NCBI RefSeq assembly: GCF_029962835.1
Contig: NC_080582.1
Location: 22,390,032 to 22,454,031 of the forward strand
Length of the DNA stretch: 64,000 nt
Direction: 5' to 3'
Origin: Magnolia sinica
Taxonomy: Eukaryota; Streptophyta; Magnoliopsida; Magnoliales; Magnoliaceae
How positions within the stretch are numbered: position 1 is the stretch's first letter; the number at the start of each line of letters is the position of its first letter. The notes beneath the pieces are model-generated. The model did no database searches. It was not told the origin of the DNA and saw only the letters and a program-made list of their open reading frames with translations. Shown here one piece after another: positions 23,085 through 37,034 of the stretch. A program made the position numbers and the translations under genes.

Positions 23085-24075
23085 ATGTAAATTTCACACC
23101 TCAAGAAATTTTGTTGCTTGCTATGTGGTGCGGGGGAGCAGATTAGGTGAGACCCAAGCCTCACCCAAGATTGTGCAGCCCTTGCCATAGGGCCCACTTT
23201 GACGTGTGTATTCTATATCCGCCCTATTCCTCCATTATTTCATATTATTTTAGACCCTGGTCTCAAAAATTAAGAAGATCCAATTATTAGGTAAACCATA
23301 CTCCACTACTGTTAAAAACTTCTTACCATGCACCTTAATGTTTCATAGTTTTTATTTGCCATCCAATCTCTTGATAAGTTAACGTAAGCCCGATGAATGG
23401 AAAAAAGAAATATCATCTTGATCTAAAACTTTTGTCGCCAATCACCATTGTTTCCTATGGTATAGTCCACCTACTAATTGGATTTGCTTCATTTATTAAA
23501 TAATGCCCTAGGGAAAAACGGATAAACGGAGTGGATACCACGGTAAGTGGCGCAGTCTTGGGTGAGGCCAGGTCTTGCCTAATCTGCTCCATGGTGGAGC
23601 ACATTGGGAGGGAGAGGAAAATCCAATAGTGATGACATGTGGAGCTTTCCTGGGCACCATTATAATGCATGTATCAAATTCCCACCATCCATCTATTTTT
23701 CCATATTATTTTAGGGAATGAGACAAAAACTATGAAAGATCCGGGCTTAAGTGGGCTTCACAGAGGAAATTGGATGCCAATTATTGAAAACTTCTCAGGG
23801 CCACAAAAGGATCTGATCAAGCTGATATTTGTGTTTTCCCTTCATCCAGGTTTGTGTGACCTTACGAAGAAGTTAGATGGTAAATAAACCTTGCAGTGGA
23901 CCCTAGGTTTCAACTGTATTCGTTCAATACCTCTACTTTGTGCGGTCTACTTGAGACTTTGATGTGTCTTATTTTTGAGATAAAGCTCTAGAATTATCTT
24001 TCAAATTTGATGGACGGTGTGGATTTTAAACATAAATCATTTTGGGGTCAAAAAAGTTCCACACGTTAGAGTCAT
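23085..24075. mobile_element. ~1-kb dispersed element with internal 42-bp inverted repeat, copy a
   Basis: Homologous, with clear divergence, to 62785-63845 in the same orientation. It contains an inverted pair: GGAGCAGATTAGGTGAGACC...CTCACCCAAGATTGTGC at 23135-23176 and its complement at 23550-23590. The region between has GATGTGTGTATT / CCATATTATTTTAG modules related to the window's common repeat. This is probably a non-autonomous DNA element of unknown superfamily; I see no terminal duplication. Confidence 0.6.
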
Positions 24076-24706
24076 GTGTAGCACGCAGTCTATCGGGCGT
24101 ATCTTGTCAGCTAGAGTCATTGGCAAAGACGTGATCCGTACTCATATGTATGCGGATTTCCTGCAAAAGCCTATGGCTCAAAGTTCCTGCGCTGGATGTC
24201 ATGTGGGGCCTACCGTGATGTTTGTTAAAAATCCACCTGTCCATCCGGGTTTGCAGGGTCATTTTATGATATGCAATAAAAAAAAATAAAGTGAATGTAT
24301 CCAAAAATCCAATGGGCCATAGGAGTGGGAAAACTGGGGAAAGTGTTTCCTACCGTTAAAAACTTCCTGGGCTCCATCTTAATGTTTATATGCCATCCAA
24401 ACCATTCACGAGGTAATTCCTACTGGGATGAAGTGAAAACACACAAAATTTATCTTGATAGGTGACTTTTGTGGCCATAAAAATGTTTCAACGGTGGTCA
24501 CAGAATTTCCACTGTTGCCTCTCGTGTGGATTCACCTCATTTTCGGTCACATGTCCTAAAATAACCTCACAAAACGGATGGATGGGGTTGACTTTCTAAC
24601 AAATATCACAGTGGACCTCACTTGGCATCCCATTGCAGGAACTCCCTGCAGAAGGATTTCGCTGGAAATCTATGCTCCTTGTTTCGGACACGGATTTCCT
24701 GCTAGA
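24076..24706. repeat. Stack of dispersed GGGGCC..CCGTGATGTTTGT repeat fragments
   Basis: Three or more partial modules lie in tandem (GTGGGGCCTACCGTGATGTTTGTTAAAAATCCACCTGTCC near 24200; related pieces near 24360-24440 and 24500-24600). They lead directly into copy 2 at 24707. Confidence 0.6.
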
Positions 24707-24865
24707 GACTTTCCCAGGAAGTTCTTGCCCTCCAAACTTAGGTGGGGCCCAACCTGATGTTTGTGAGAGATCCGCCCTGTCCATCTGTTTTTTAAGATCA
24801 TTTTAGGACATGGGCCAAAAATTACCTGGGGTCCACCATCAAATAAGTTAGTGATCATGTGTGGC

Positions 24866-25386
24866 TCACCTTCAATATCCACCGCACATCATGTGGAGCT
24901 CACCTTTGATGTGGGACATCCATTGTGTGGGCCCCACCATCGATGTGGGTTGCCCATCATGTGGAGCCGTCCTTAGACATGGGCCATTTATCCTTAGGGG
25001 TCGACCTTTGATGTGGATTGTCCATTATGTGGAGAACACCTTGATGTGGGTCATCCATCATGTAGGTCCTGCCTTAAATGTTATTGTCTGTCACATGGGA
25101 CCACCTTCCATACCCACAACCCCTCATGTCCATCCATTTTGTGGGTCCCACCTTTCAATATGGGCTATCCATCACGTGGGGCCTGCTTTAGATGTGGGCC
25201 ATTTATCACAAGGGCCTACCTTTGATGTGGATAATCCATTACGTGGGTTCAACTTGACGTGGGTCATCCATAATGTGGGCCCCGCATTTGATATCAATAG
25301 TCCATCATGTGCACCCCACCTCTTAAGTGGACTGCCCATCATGTGGAGCCTCCTTTGATATGGACCATCCATCACATGGGGGAGGG
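24866..25386. repeat. 34-bp-period tandem array (copy 2)
   Basis: Nearly identical to 160-680. Immediately after it a ~45-bp A-rich segment differs in sequence and length from copy 1 (GGGAGAGAAGTAGAAAAGTTG against GGGATATAATTATAAAATT), followed again by identical DNA. Confidence 0.85.
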
Positions 25387-25576
25387 AGAGAAGTAGAAAA
25401 GTTGAAAAAAAAAAAAAAAAAAACTTATCTGCATAAATAACTTTCATCACATGAGTAAATTTTATAACGTGCTGACCAAACTTATTTAAAGTTGAAAAAT
25501 CAACTTATTAAAACAGAAAAAGGTTATTATTGGGCGGTATCCCTACGGGCCGTCGGCATCCATGGTCACAGAACCT

Positions 25577-27077
25577 TCAAGAGAGGGTGGTTCCAAGGTT
25601 AGTACGAAGCTTGATACCTGCCACGAGGGGCTCTTTCATCCTAAGAATAATAGTATAATCATCAGTCATGTCGGGGCCATCCCCATCAGCGGCAACCCAT
25701 TCAAACTTGTTAATCAGATTAGCCAGGGTGAGGCCCACCTGAAGCTTGCCCAGATCCATTCCTGCACAAATTCGCATACCTGCTCCAAACGGAAGAAAAG
25801 ACCGTTCCATGGCCACGCTGACATTACGTGCATTTTCATTCAGGAACCGCTCTGGCATGAACTGCTCTGGATGATCCCAGACCTTTGGATCGTGATGGAC
25901 AGCATAGATATTTACCATAACAGCAGTAGCCTTGTCGATCTTCCAACCCTTCAATGTAGTATCTTTCACTGTCTTGTGGGGGATGGCGAGAGGTGCAATC
26001 GGCTTCATACGAAACACTTCATTCACTACAGCTTGAAGATATGGCATCTTATTCACTTGATATACAGTCACCCTCTCTCTCTTCTCGTCTCCTCCGCTTA
26101 CTTCTTTAAATAGCTTCTTTTGGATTTCGGGGTTTCGTATAAGGAATGCTAGAGCCCAAGCAATAGTAGACGATGTGCTATCAACGGAGAGCAAGAACAT
26201 CTCAAATAAGATAGAGATAATGGTTTCCATCGGGTAGCCATGCGAGAGGAGGAAGTGCAAGTAACAAGTGGTGCATGGCGATTTTGATGATTGGTAGTGA
26301 GTGATTTCTGACTGTACCGTCGACACGACACGATCGCGAATTTCAACTGCTTGTCTAAATGAACCCCACAAGCCTGGGATGTAGCGAATGAAAGGGAAAG
26401 CATCGGAAAAACGGGAAATAGCAAATAGGTTGATGATGTCGTCGATAAGAGGGTCTATGCCAATAACAAATGCCTCATTGTTGAATTCAGGGCCAAAACA
26501 AAGGCGCCCAACCACCCGTATTGTGTTGTGTCGAATGTAGACCAAGGGGCGGATAATTCCACCATTGATCATAGCTTGCTCTTGAATTGTTTGTGTCATG
26601 GCAATCACTTCGTTTTCTTGAGATAGTGTTTGAGTAGAGATGGCTGATGGATTCATAGCATAGCCCTGGACACCTTTTCGAAGGGATTGCCAATATGGGC
26701 CATGATCGGAGGTGGAAAGCGTTGTACAGTTAGCAGAGATATATTTAGGGATGTAAGCAACCAGTCGCGATGCATAATCCGCGGATTTGTTTACAAGAAC
26801 CTCCCAAGCTCCTTCATGATCGCTTACGATAATCGTCGGTTTCGTGCCTAACCACGCTGTCATAATCCCACCATACTTCTGTGACATTTTGAATAAGGTG
26901 ATGTGGATCAACTCATCACCACCACCGATCTGGCGCAGGTTCTGGTGCAAGTTCCCAATTATCGGCAATTTAGGCGGTCCCGGCGGCAATTTCATTGTTG
27001 ATTTTGGCCTTCGTCGTCTTTCCAACACGATGAAGATCATTCCCACCACCATGGAAACTATTATCCACAGGTTTTTG

Positions 27078-27082
<5 letters not shown>
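25577..27082 (-). CDS. CYP719: Cytochrome P450, CYP719 family (copy 2)
   Basis: An intact 501-residue single-exon gene with the same anchor, proline hinge (33-43), VDSTSST I-helix, ExxR (355-358), PERF (410-413) and heme cysteine (Cys439) as copy 1. The nucleotide differences seen are three in 1506: Pro5 to Leu, Asn383 to Asp, and one silent change in the proline-hinge region. None touches a catalytic motif, so both copies should fold and act alike: ER-bound, NADPH-P450-reductase-dependent oxidation, in this family commonly closing a methylenedioxy bridge between adjacent hydroxy and methoxy groups. The start is chosen as for copy 1, directly after the (GA)n tract. Recent origin or allelic status is discussed in the findings. 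Confidence 0.93.

Positions 27083-27140
<58 letters not shown>
27083..27140 (-). repeat. (GA)29 microsatellite in CYP719 5' UTR (copy 2)
   Basis: An uninterrupted run of 58 bp abutting the ATG, 16 bp longer than in copy 1. Confidence 0.95.
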
Positions 27141-27143
<3 letters not shown>

Positions 27144-27252
27144 GTTGTTTTTCTTTCAACTCCTTCCTCTCTTTTTAAACGCCAACTGCATGGAAGCCCT
27201 GAAGAGCCTATACTCGTGTTTTAGTACTGTTTAACCATTTTAAAAATGGAAG

Positions 27253-27318
27253 TGGCTCCTTACACTGCACGTGAATTAATTTTATATAAAACTTCATGAT
27301 TTATGCTCTACGGCTCTA
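27253..27318. repeat. 66-bp direct repeat with TATA/G-box, unit 1 (copy 2)
   Basis: Counterpart of 2534-2599. Its partner lies at 28629-28694. Confidence 0.85.
27268..27289 (-). promoter_or_regulatory. Candidate CYP719 core promoter (copy 2)
   Basis: The same CACGTG and minus-strand TATATAAA pair as in copy 1, here about 200 bp from the ATG because the GA tract is longer. Confidence 0.4.
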
Positions 27319-29172
27319 CCCCAATCTATTTCTCGTAAATTTCTCGGCCCGAGAATTTATAATGAGATTTTCAGATTCTATGCTTTTATCGTTAAAATTC
27401 TCGTTCCAAATTTACTCTTTTTTCGCAAAATTTACTACAGGATTGGAAACAAGTGTACAGGCAAATGCTCACCCTCCAATCTATTTTCATTAATGTCGCC
27501 CACTCAATCAAATACGAGTATGGTACTTTATTCATGTGATTAATTTTTCTTTAAAATATAATTGTTAGGGTGTATTTTATATAATTATCACGGTGGGTCC
27601 TAAAAATTCAAGGTTGGATAAATCTCACAACTGTTCCATTGATTTGATGCCGTCTACAAAATCTCAAGTTAGCCTATATTATGTATCTAAGTCCAATATG
27701 TTAATAAACATATAATGATGCTAATGGATCTTAGTAAACATGTGGGCCCTTGCAAATGTCAGGGACGTTGGGACTTGATTTTTGGCTGCTCCATGTATAT
27801 GCTAAATCATGTAATTCCAATTTAGTCTCATACTCAGAAATTAAGCTAACGACATCCACTATTGATTTTTACAAGGCAATTCCTAATTAAAGTGGGTAGG
27901 AGAAAAACCCTGGAGTTTACGTGATGTTTATAGTGGGGCCCACCTAAGCAGCTGACACATTTGCTCGCACACCCACTCACTTGATCGTTAAAGAAATTGG
28001 ATAGAAAGTTGTGGAATGATAATTATATTAATTAATGATTCAATATTTTTTAAAGAATTAGCGGAACATGAATTTCATATTAAATAGATTTTTTCTTTTG
28101 AATTCTTTTGAATGTAAAATGGATGAATTGAATTACTTCTAAATAACTTAATTGAATCATTTTAGTTTTAAATAGTTTTCTCACTAAAGGCGTGTAATTT
28201 TTATAGTAAAAGATTAAAATGCCACATTTTGACAATATCAAGGTATGAGGCCATAGTAGCTTTTAGAAAGAGAAAAAAACTGCCTAATTGATATAAATTT
28301 ACATTTCAATAACCTTTTTCAAAAAAGTTTTCAAAAAGCTACTCATTAATCAACATAGTTGTCATTGCACTGTGTATACAAGCAAATGGGTCTATTGTTC
28401 GGGGGCCACCATCATGATGTTTATGTGGAATCCACCATGACCAATAGGTGTGTCACCCCATGTTACACCAAAGCCTCAAAAGTTAGATCCATTTGTGACT
28501 TAGGTGGACCACGTGAGTGGAAACAGTGTATAGGGCAATGCTCGCCCTCAAAACTATTTCCATTAGTGTGACCCATGTGAATCATGAACGAGTATGTTAT
28601 TTGGGCTACAAGCCTACATTTTTGGAACTGGCTCCTTACACTGCACGTGAATTAATTTTATATAAAACTTCAGGATTTATGCTCTACGGCTCTAGCTACC
28701 ACATTCAAGGAGAAGAGAGAGATGAGTAATCACCTAATCACATGAGTATGACAAGTTCAGAAGGGCATATGTATCTTAAAAACTAGTCCCACTGGAAACT
28801 TGCAATAGTAAAAGGGAAAAATGTGTTAATTAAAGGAGAGTACACAACAAATAGTCTTGAAAAGGCTTACAATAGTTAATAGGATCACAAAATCCATTCA
28901 CAAGAATTTTATTTTCAACTAAAAATGTTATAATTCATAAGAATTTATTCTTACTGAAAGTCTTAAGAAATCATCACTGAATAATCATGATATTTTTTGT
29001 TTTCCTTTTCTCACCATCCAAACATGCACTAAGACTTGACAAAGAGACTTTTGAGCATAATCTAACAGTAAGGATTTATTGACCGTGGTCGTAACTGTCA
29101 CAAAGAAGACGCATGTGTATAATGTGGCCAATGTTTGTACAAGGTCAGGTCCTCTGTAATGTTTGAAGGCAT
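27319..29172. other. CYP719 upstream flank without a recognised gene (copy 2)
   Basis: Matches 2600-4453 with isolated substitutions. Only short frames and dispersed-repeat fragments (GGGGCCCACC near 27935; GGGGGCCACCATCATGATG near 28400) are visible. Confidence 0.6.
28629..28694. repeat. 66-bp direct repeat with TATA/G-box, unit 2 (copy 2)
   Basis: Counterpart of 3910-3975, with one mismatch to unit 1. Confidence 0.8.
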
Positions 29173-29573
29173 AGCTCTCTCTACAACTTTGCCCGAGGGG
29201 CCCACTGTTGTTTGTGTATGGAATCCCACTTGTCCATATGTCTTTTCACCAAGAAAGTGAGATGTACAAAAAATAAGGCCGCTTCAACAATCGCATGCCC
29301 TACCATGAGAATTTCAAAGTTTTTGGGTGGATGTCCATTGCTTTCTGCGCATGGCCTATCTAATGGTTGCATAGACCTTACTTTTGGGGCATCACATCAT
29401 CATGGTACAGTTCATTAGATTGGGATTTGGATGGCATATATACAATATGGTGGACCCACATACTAGTTGAATAAAGTTTATACCTTGGTGAATAAGCTCT
29501 AGGTATGTTAATGACATTTTACTAACTTTAATAACCTTAACACGCATGTGAACAGAGAGTTGTAGAGAGAGCT
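29173..29573. mobile_element. MITE-like element bounded by 16-bp inverted repeat (copy 2)
   Basis: Counterpart of 4454-4854 with the same AGCTCTCTCTACAACT inverted ends. Confidence 0.5.
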
Positions 29574-30967
29574 CTGTCTACAACGTTTGCATGAGGATCT
29601 GACCTCTTTATCACCATCTCAGTTGAAATGTTTACAATACAAAATTTCTATGTGGCCAGTATTTATGCCCTCCTGGTTGATAGCTACACCCTTTCTCAAC
29701 TTTTAGTAATACAAAAGTACACATTGGTGCTACTTTGCTACCAAAAAGAAGAATGTACTGCAAAAAATAAAGAAAAAGAAAGGGTGTAGCTGAAAACTGC
29801 AATTTCATCCTCTTGAATGAACTCGACAGTAAAAGAAGACAGACAAATCTGAAAATTTAACTAAAATATTCCATAATTCACTAGATTCAGCAATCATATA
29901 TGGCAACGGAAGCTAAGAAAACAACAAATTGAAATCGGTAGATCAAGAAAGAAACAGTTACTAGCATGCATGAAATTTGAAAGAGCGACAGAAAGAGATA
30001 GAGAGAGGAAGAGATCAAACAGGTACAGAGCATTAATAACCAAACCTACTGCCTCATTTGTACGCAATAGGTACAGAGCGCAGAACATTCATGTTTTCCT
30101 CACAATAAGGATTCACAGATTGTCAAATGTCAAAACAAAAAAAAATTGTTTATACGATGTCTTACCATTGCCATGTAATATTGTGTTGGGAGCTGCAAAA
30201 ATCAAGCAAAATCATATCAATAAATGTTAGGATAGCATGTTTAGATTGCAAAAAATTCTATGCTAGATGCACAAGGACTGATGAACTGTGCTTGGAACAA
30301 GAAAAGCTAGACTGTTGGTCAGTTTCTATCACTTAACTTATTGTGATTCACTTTTTGTACAAGTGGTACACATACAAGCGCCTCCAATAGAATGGTTAGG
30401 ATTGTCAAGGTTTTTTCTTTTATTTTGAGTATGGTCCATACAAGGTATAGCCTACTTGATGATTGGATTCAATCTCATACACCGCACTTACAAAAGTCAA
30501 ATCACTGATAAGTTGAACAAAAAGAAGCGACAAACACTATAATCTAGATACTTGGTATTGCTACTAATTTCAGGCTATTGATTTGTTATCTTTTCCAATG
30601 AACTGAATAAGAAGTAAGTAGCCCATGTAGCACCTCAGCACACATCAAGGCATAAGCCCCACCCCAAAGGGACGGGCTACCTCAACTAGGCCTCATGCCT
30701 TTAAAAACCTTTTTGACAGCTAAGATAAGAATAACAAGATCACTAGACAAAGTTCAAATAACAAATGGTAAATAAAAGTCAGCTTCAAATGCTAATTAAA
30801 TGAGATGGGATCATGAAATACACAATAAATACACAATCAAGACTGCTGAAATTTTCCATTGCAATTTGGATCTGAACATTTTCATTGAACCCATCTGTTT
30901 AATAGCCACCAATTTGAGGGTAAGGCTCATCTGCTCAGAGTATTTCATGCCACTCTCCACATCTAGC
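29574..30967. other. Flank between MITE and Copia element, no gene seen (copy 2)
   Basis: Almost identical to 4855-6248. No recognisable coding or RNA feature. Confidence 0.5.
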
Positions 30968-31139
30968 TGTTAGACAGCTCGCATACCTTATATAACTAGT
31001 ATACCTTGTATAGTTTATTTCCATAGGTAGAGGATTCTGAGTTTATTATTTTTCTTGTATAGATGGTTGTAATCTCTATATATTCAACCCCATTGGGTTG
31101 TCTCAAATATAAAAAAACCTTTTGGTTTCACTATTTTCA
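30968..31139 (+). repeat. 5' LTR of Copia element (copy 2)
   Basis: TGTTAGACAGCT to TTTTCA, 172 bp. At several positions where the two 5' LTRs differ, this one agrees with the 3' LTRs. Confidence 0.9.
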
Positions 31140-34100
31140 TAGTATCAGAGCCCTACTGATCTAAATCCGGCCACCCCCTCGTCACCGGTACTACCTCCTG
31201 CCAAATCCGGCCACCCCCTGTGTTTCCAGCCCCTGCTCGTCTAGATCCAGCACTCCTGACCCTCTGCTCGTACAGATCCGGTGCACCTGAGCTCGTCCGG
31301 CACCTCTGCTCGTCCGATCCAGCACACCGGCCCCTCTGCTCGTCCGATCCGGCGCACCTGCGATCGTCCGACCTCTTTGCTCGTCCGATCCAGTGCTCTT
31401 GCCCTTCTGCTCTTCTGCTCATCTAGATCCAGCGCCCCTTTGTTCCAGATCCAGTGCTCCTCTGTTTTGATCTAGATCCGGTGCTCCTCTGTTCCAGATC
31501 CAGATTCAATACTCTCTGTTCCACATCCAACGCCTCTCTGTTCCGATCTATCTTTTCCCAATCCAGAGCCCTTATTGTTGTTGCTACTCCGCCAGATTCA
31601 GAAACTACAATCCCTTGGGTATCTCCTGCTGTATGGTACATCTAAGACCCTTTTCTGTGCTTTCCATTACTTCAGATCAATGGACAAATCTCGTACAGAG
31701 GCCCCACGTTATAGTTTTGATGGTACCAACTATTCTATATGGGCCATCCATTTTAAGAATTTCCTCAAGGGTCGTGGTTTGTAGGGACTACTGGATGGAT
31801 CTGTTACTATCCCCACTTCCACAGAGGCCGACAAATTAGCTGATTGGGAAATGAACAATGGACGGATTATTACTTGGATTCTCGATTCGGTCGATCGCTC
31901 CATTACTGTTAGCCTCACACCTCATCGCACTACCAAGGCGATGTGGGAACATCTCCAGACGATTTATCAACAGGGTAATGCGGTCTGGTTATATTGCCTA
32001 GAATAGGATCTTGTCAACCTTACTCAGGGTGACGACAGTATTCAATCATTTTACTCCAAAATTGTCACAATTTGGACAGAGATGGCTATGATGGATCCAA
32101 CATTTCCTCATGACTTTAAAATATTCCAAACTATGTGCAAGAGTACGCAAGTTCATCAATTCCTTATGAAGCTACGTCCGGAATTTGAGCATTATCGGGT
32201 TGCTCTCTTGAACCGTAGCCCTACTCCTTCATTGAATTCGGTTATTAATGATTTATTAGCTGAGGAACAACAACTGAAAGTTCTCTCTCTTCCTTCCTCA
32301 ACTCTGGGCTCATCTGATATGGTGCTTGCTGTGTCCACCACTCCACTAATACATGGTTCTGGTTCCTCTCCTTTGACTTGTTGCGGGTGTAAAAAGGTGG
32401 GTCATGTTGTCACTCAATGCAAGGAATAGTGTGCTTATTGTCGACGAACTGGTCATGGTATTAAGGACTGCCATACACGTGCCTATACATCTTTTTTCGG
32501 CCATGGACGTGGTAGTCGTGGTTTTGCTCTTTCTGCTACTGCTGCCACTATTTCTTCTGAGCCGTCTATTAGTGATTCTACATCTAGTATTTCTGCTGAA
32601 GGTCTTTCATCTCCATTGACTCCTGCGATGCTCCAACAAATCGTTCAGGCCCTTTCTGCGGCCGATATGTCAGGTATATCCCCATCTTCTACATGGTTCT
32701 TCGATTCGGGTGCTTCCAATCATATGATCGGTGATGTATCCTATCTTCGTGACATTCGTCTCTACACCGGCAATCAGGCTATTTCTACTGCGAATGACAC
32801 TAAACTACTTATTCACTCCGTTGGATCATTGACTTTCTCTCCTTCTGCTCATCGCTAGTTCACCCTTTGTGATGTGTTTCATGTCCCTAACCTCTCCTCC
32901 AATTTAATTTCAGTTGTTCAACTCACATCTAATAACTGCTTAGTCATATTTCTTCTAAACTGTTGTTTTGTATAAGATATGGCAACGGGGAAGGTACTTG
33001 GGATGGGTAGGTGGCATGGTCGTCTGTACGTGCTAGACTTTGATCCATCTGTCACTCTGGATCATTGTTTCTTTTCTCAATCTTCATCAGATATTTGTTT
33101 GGTAAATAAATTGTGAAAACTGTGGCACTTTCACCTGGGTCATCCACATTTCAATCGGTTACTTCATTTAATTTCGTCTGGCATGTTAGGGAATATTTCT
33201 CTTAATAAAAATGATTTGAATTATTCTTGTTCCTGTTGTCTTTTTAAAAAGTAAGTATATTCCCTTTTCTCTAAGTACTACAAAATCATCTTCTATGTTT
33301 GAACTTGTGCATACGGATGTCTGGGGTCCTTCACCAATTATGTCTCTCTCTGTTATGATACTATGTTATATCCATTGATGATTTCATACGTTACACTTGG
33401 ATTTACTTTCTGCAATTGAAGTCACAAGTTTTTGAAAAATTTAACTTATTTCACTCTATAGTGGAGACTCAATTTCGGGTTCCAGTTCAAACTCTCTGCT
33501 CTGACTTAGGAGGGGAATATCTCTCAACCGATTTTTATACATTTCTTCAGGGTCATGGAATTATTCATCAGACTACCTGTTCTGATACTCCATAACAGAA
33601 TGGGGTGGCTGAACGAAAAAATCGTCATATTGTTGAAACTGCCAACACCCTGATGACAACTATGAGTGTTCCTCATTCTTTCTGGGTGGAAGCAATGTTA
33701 CATTCCATCTACTTAATTAATCGGATGTTAACCAAAGTTCTAAACAATAAATCTCCTTACTCTGTTCTCACCGGATTACCTCCTGCATATTCCACATTTC
33801 GTGTTTTTTATTGTATCTGTTATGTTTACCTGGCTTCACGTGAATGTAACAAACTATCTCCAAAATCAGTCAAATGTATATACTTAGGATTTGGGAAAAC
33901 TGAGAAGGGTTTTCGATGTTATGATCCAGTTTCTCGTCGTGTTTGGGTTTCACGATATGTTGTTTTTCTTGAACACATTGCCTTTCATTCATCTCTTCCT
34001 CCTCCGCACACTCCAAACTCTCCTGGTCTAACTGCCTTTCCTGAAATCTGTCTGTCTCAAGTACTCTCCCTCATCCGTTGTATGTTTATTCACGTCGACC

Positions 34101-35796
34101 ACATACAAATCCACTACCTATTACCTAACCCGAACCTACTATACATGTTGCAGATCCCGAACCTACCTCGATACGTCGTTCCACTCGTGAACATCGAGCG
34201 CCTGATCGTTTGATATGCTCTATGTCTACCATGAATGCTACTCTGGATACTATTTCTATTCCTACTTCATACTCTCAGGCAGTCACTCATGATTGTTGGA
34301 AGAAGACTATGGAAGAAGAACTTGCAGCATTGGATGATAATTATACGTGGGACATTGTTACTCGACCTACTGACCAATCGCTAATTGGTAGCAAATGGAT
34401 TTATTCTGTCAAGCTCAAGTTTGATGGATTATTGGATCGATATAAAGCTCGACTTGTCGCTCAGGGATACAAACAGGAATACGGAATTGATTATGATGAG
34501 ACTTTCACTCCCGTGGCCAATATAAAAACTGTTCGTACTCTTTTGGCTATATCTTCTATTCGCTCATGGCCACTCGCTCAGATGGATATGAAAAATGCAT
34601 TTCTTCATGAAGACCTCCAAGAAACCGTATATTTAAAACATCCCCGTGGCTCTTTAATCCCTGACAATAAGGTATGTCACCTAAAGAAAGCCCTGTACAA
34701 CCTCAAACAGGCACCTCGAGCATGGTTCCAATGCTTTCACGATGTTGTTACGGGTGTTGGCTTTACTCAAAGTGGTCATGACCCATCCTAATTTTTGCGC
34801 ACCACTGCTCATGGAATTGTCATTATTCTGGTCTATGGTGACGACCTTCTCCTGACTGGTAGCGATGCTACTGGCATTTTGGCTTTAAAGGAAGTTCTGT
34901 AATCATCCTTCAAGTTGAAAGATCTCGGCCATCTAACATACTTTCTTGGACTTGAATTTTCACGTTCCAACTGTGAGATCCTGGTCAGCCAGCGTAAATA
35001 TAAAAAGGATCTTCTCGCCTTGACATCATTGACGGATCAGAAGATATTTCAGACTCCCTTAAAACTTAACGTTTACTATGGCCGTGACGATGGTGATCTA
35101 CTTGCACAACCCGACTTATACCACCGTTTAGTTGGGAGTCTGGTTTACTTTACTATGACTCGCCCTAATATTGCCTATGCTGTCCAAGTCATCAGTCAGT
35201 TTTTTTCTGCTCCTCGGACTATTGATATGACTTTGGTGTTGCGCATCCTACGGTATCTTCGTGGAACTCTAGATCGATCCTTGTTCTTCTCCTCCACGGC
35301 GACTCTGGACCTTCATGCTTATTCGGATGCTGATTGGGCTAGTTGCGCTCTCACACGAAGATCTACCACTGGCTACTGTGTCTTTCTCGGCACTTCTCTC
35401 ATCTCTTGGAAGTGTAAGAAGCAGGTCACTGTTTCCAAATCAAGCACAGAAGCCGAGTTTCGGGCGATGTCTGCTGCGTGTAGTGAGCTCGTCTGGTTAC
35501 ATGGACTTCTTTCAGACTTGGGCATTCCTCTATAGAATCCTACTCCACTCCATGTTGATAATCTCAGTGCCATTTAGATTGCCTCTAACCCGGTTTTTCA
35601 TGAACGGATGAAGTATATTGAAGTTGACTGTCACTTTATCCGTGAAAAATTTCAGTCTGGTCTCATTTCTCTTCCACATGTTGCATCCCATGATCAGATT
35701 GCCGACATTCTCACCAAGTCCCTCACTTCTACACGTCACTCTTTTCTAGTTGGCAAACTATTACTTGCCGATGACCAGCATTAGTTTGAGGGGGGA

Positions 35797-35969
35797 TGTT
35801 AGACAGCTCACATACCTTATATAACTTGTATACCTTGTATAGTTTATTTCCATAGGTAGAGGATTCTGAGTTTATTGTTTTCCTTGTATACATGGTTGTA
35901 ATCTCTATATATTCAACCTCATTGGGTTGCCTCAAATACAGAAAAGCTTTCAGCTCCTCTTAGTTTTCA
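35797..35969 (+). repeat. 3' LTR of Copia element (copy 2)
   Basis: 173 bp, essentially the same as the 3' LTR of copy 1. Confidence 0.9.
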
Positions 35970-37034
35970 CCAACATGATTTGGATGATCAAGACAGGCAT
36001 GTATTTATGCCACAGTAAGTAAGGATGAGTTGTTCTGATCTAGCAAGTTGCACCCTGCCTGATGATACCTTTTGTTTGTGGTATTGGAGCCTGGAAATCT
36101 TTATTTATTTTTATTTTTTAAAAAAAGTTGGGTAAAGTTAGACACCCTACTTATTATCTATATATTGAGTCTTCTCAATTATATCTTCCAAGTCCAACTC
36201 GAAAGTACCATTATTGCATTTTTGAGCCTAGTCCCTCAATTTTTGAATGTTAAGGAAAGTGATTACAATTTACTTGAACACAAGGGAACAAACTTTAAAG
36301 TTCTGTTACACTTAGTCAGACATCACTCCTTAGGATTCATATCCACACAAACATTCCAATGAATCTAGTATTCATTCCAATCATAATTCAAATTAGGAAA
36401 TGGCCTTAGATATGATTAATTGGAAAATCATGACATAGCATCCTTTGGAAGAGAGAGTTTTAGAGGTGAACAGTTACCGTTACCGAAAGGATGAGAAAAG
36501 ATAGAACTCCGCCACAGGAAACAAATGAAATGTAGCAATAATAACTTTTTTAAGAGCAAATGTAGCAATAATAGCTATTGAACAAATAACCAAAACGGGT
36601 AGATACATTCATCCATCATGAATAATAGAAGCATATTTTTAATGGATTAAAACCCCAACAAACTATACTAATAGACTGTGATACGCAAAAACAGAATCAA
36701 CTTCAAACCTTTTAATTATTCACATCTAATGATGAAAAGGCGAGTTACAAAACTGGTTGGAAAAAATATTAAATGATGTTATCGCCAACAGATATCATAC
36801 ACTAAGATTTTTATTATAAAAAAAAAAAACAGCATTCAACACAATTTTCGGGTCAAATTTGGGAATTTCTTCCCAAAAAGGAATATCAAAGCGAAATAAT
36901 GGAATTTATTATGAGAATCAAAACGTACAAAACGAGATTTTTAGAAAATGCATTTTTGAGCAAATCATGACACAGATATGCATTAGGCACGAAAAGTGAG
37001 AAATTTGGGGGGAAATCTGATACTAGAATGGTAC
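35970..37034. other. Non-coding stretch between Copia and UBP1 remnant (copy 2)
   Basis: Counterpart of 11251-12312. Nothing recognisable. Confidence 0.5.

Larger units (their letters stand above)
30968..35969 (+). mobile_element. Copia-superfamily LTR retrotransposon, broken (copy 2)
   Basis: The same insertion as 6249-11250, carried along by the block duplication: 5' LTR (30968-31139), tRNA-Met-type primer-binding site, leader, gag, protease, integrase, reverse transcriptase, RNase H, polypurine tract and 3' LTR (35797-35969). It shares most of its interruptions with copy 1, so it was already dead before duplication, and again has roughly six to ten breaks. Its 5' LTR and leader differ from copy 1 far more than the body does (see findings). 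Confidence 0.93.
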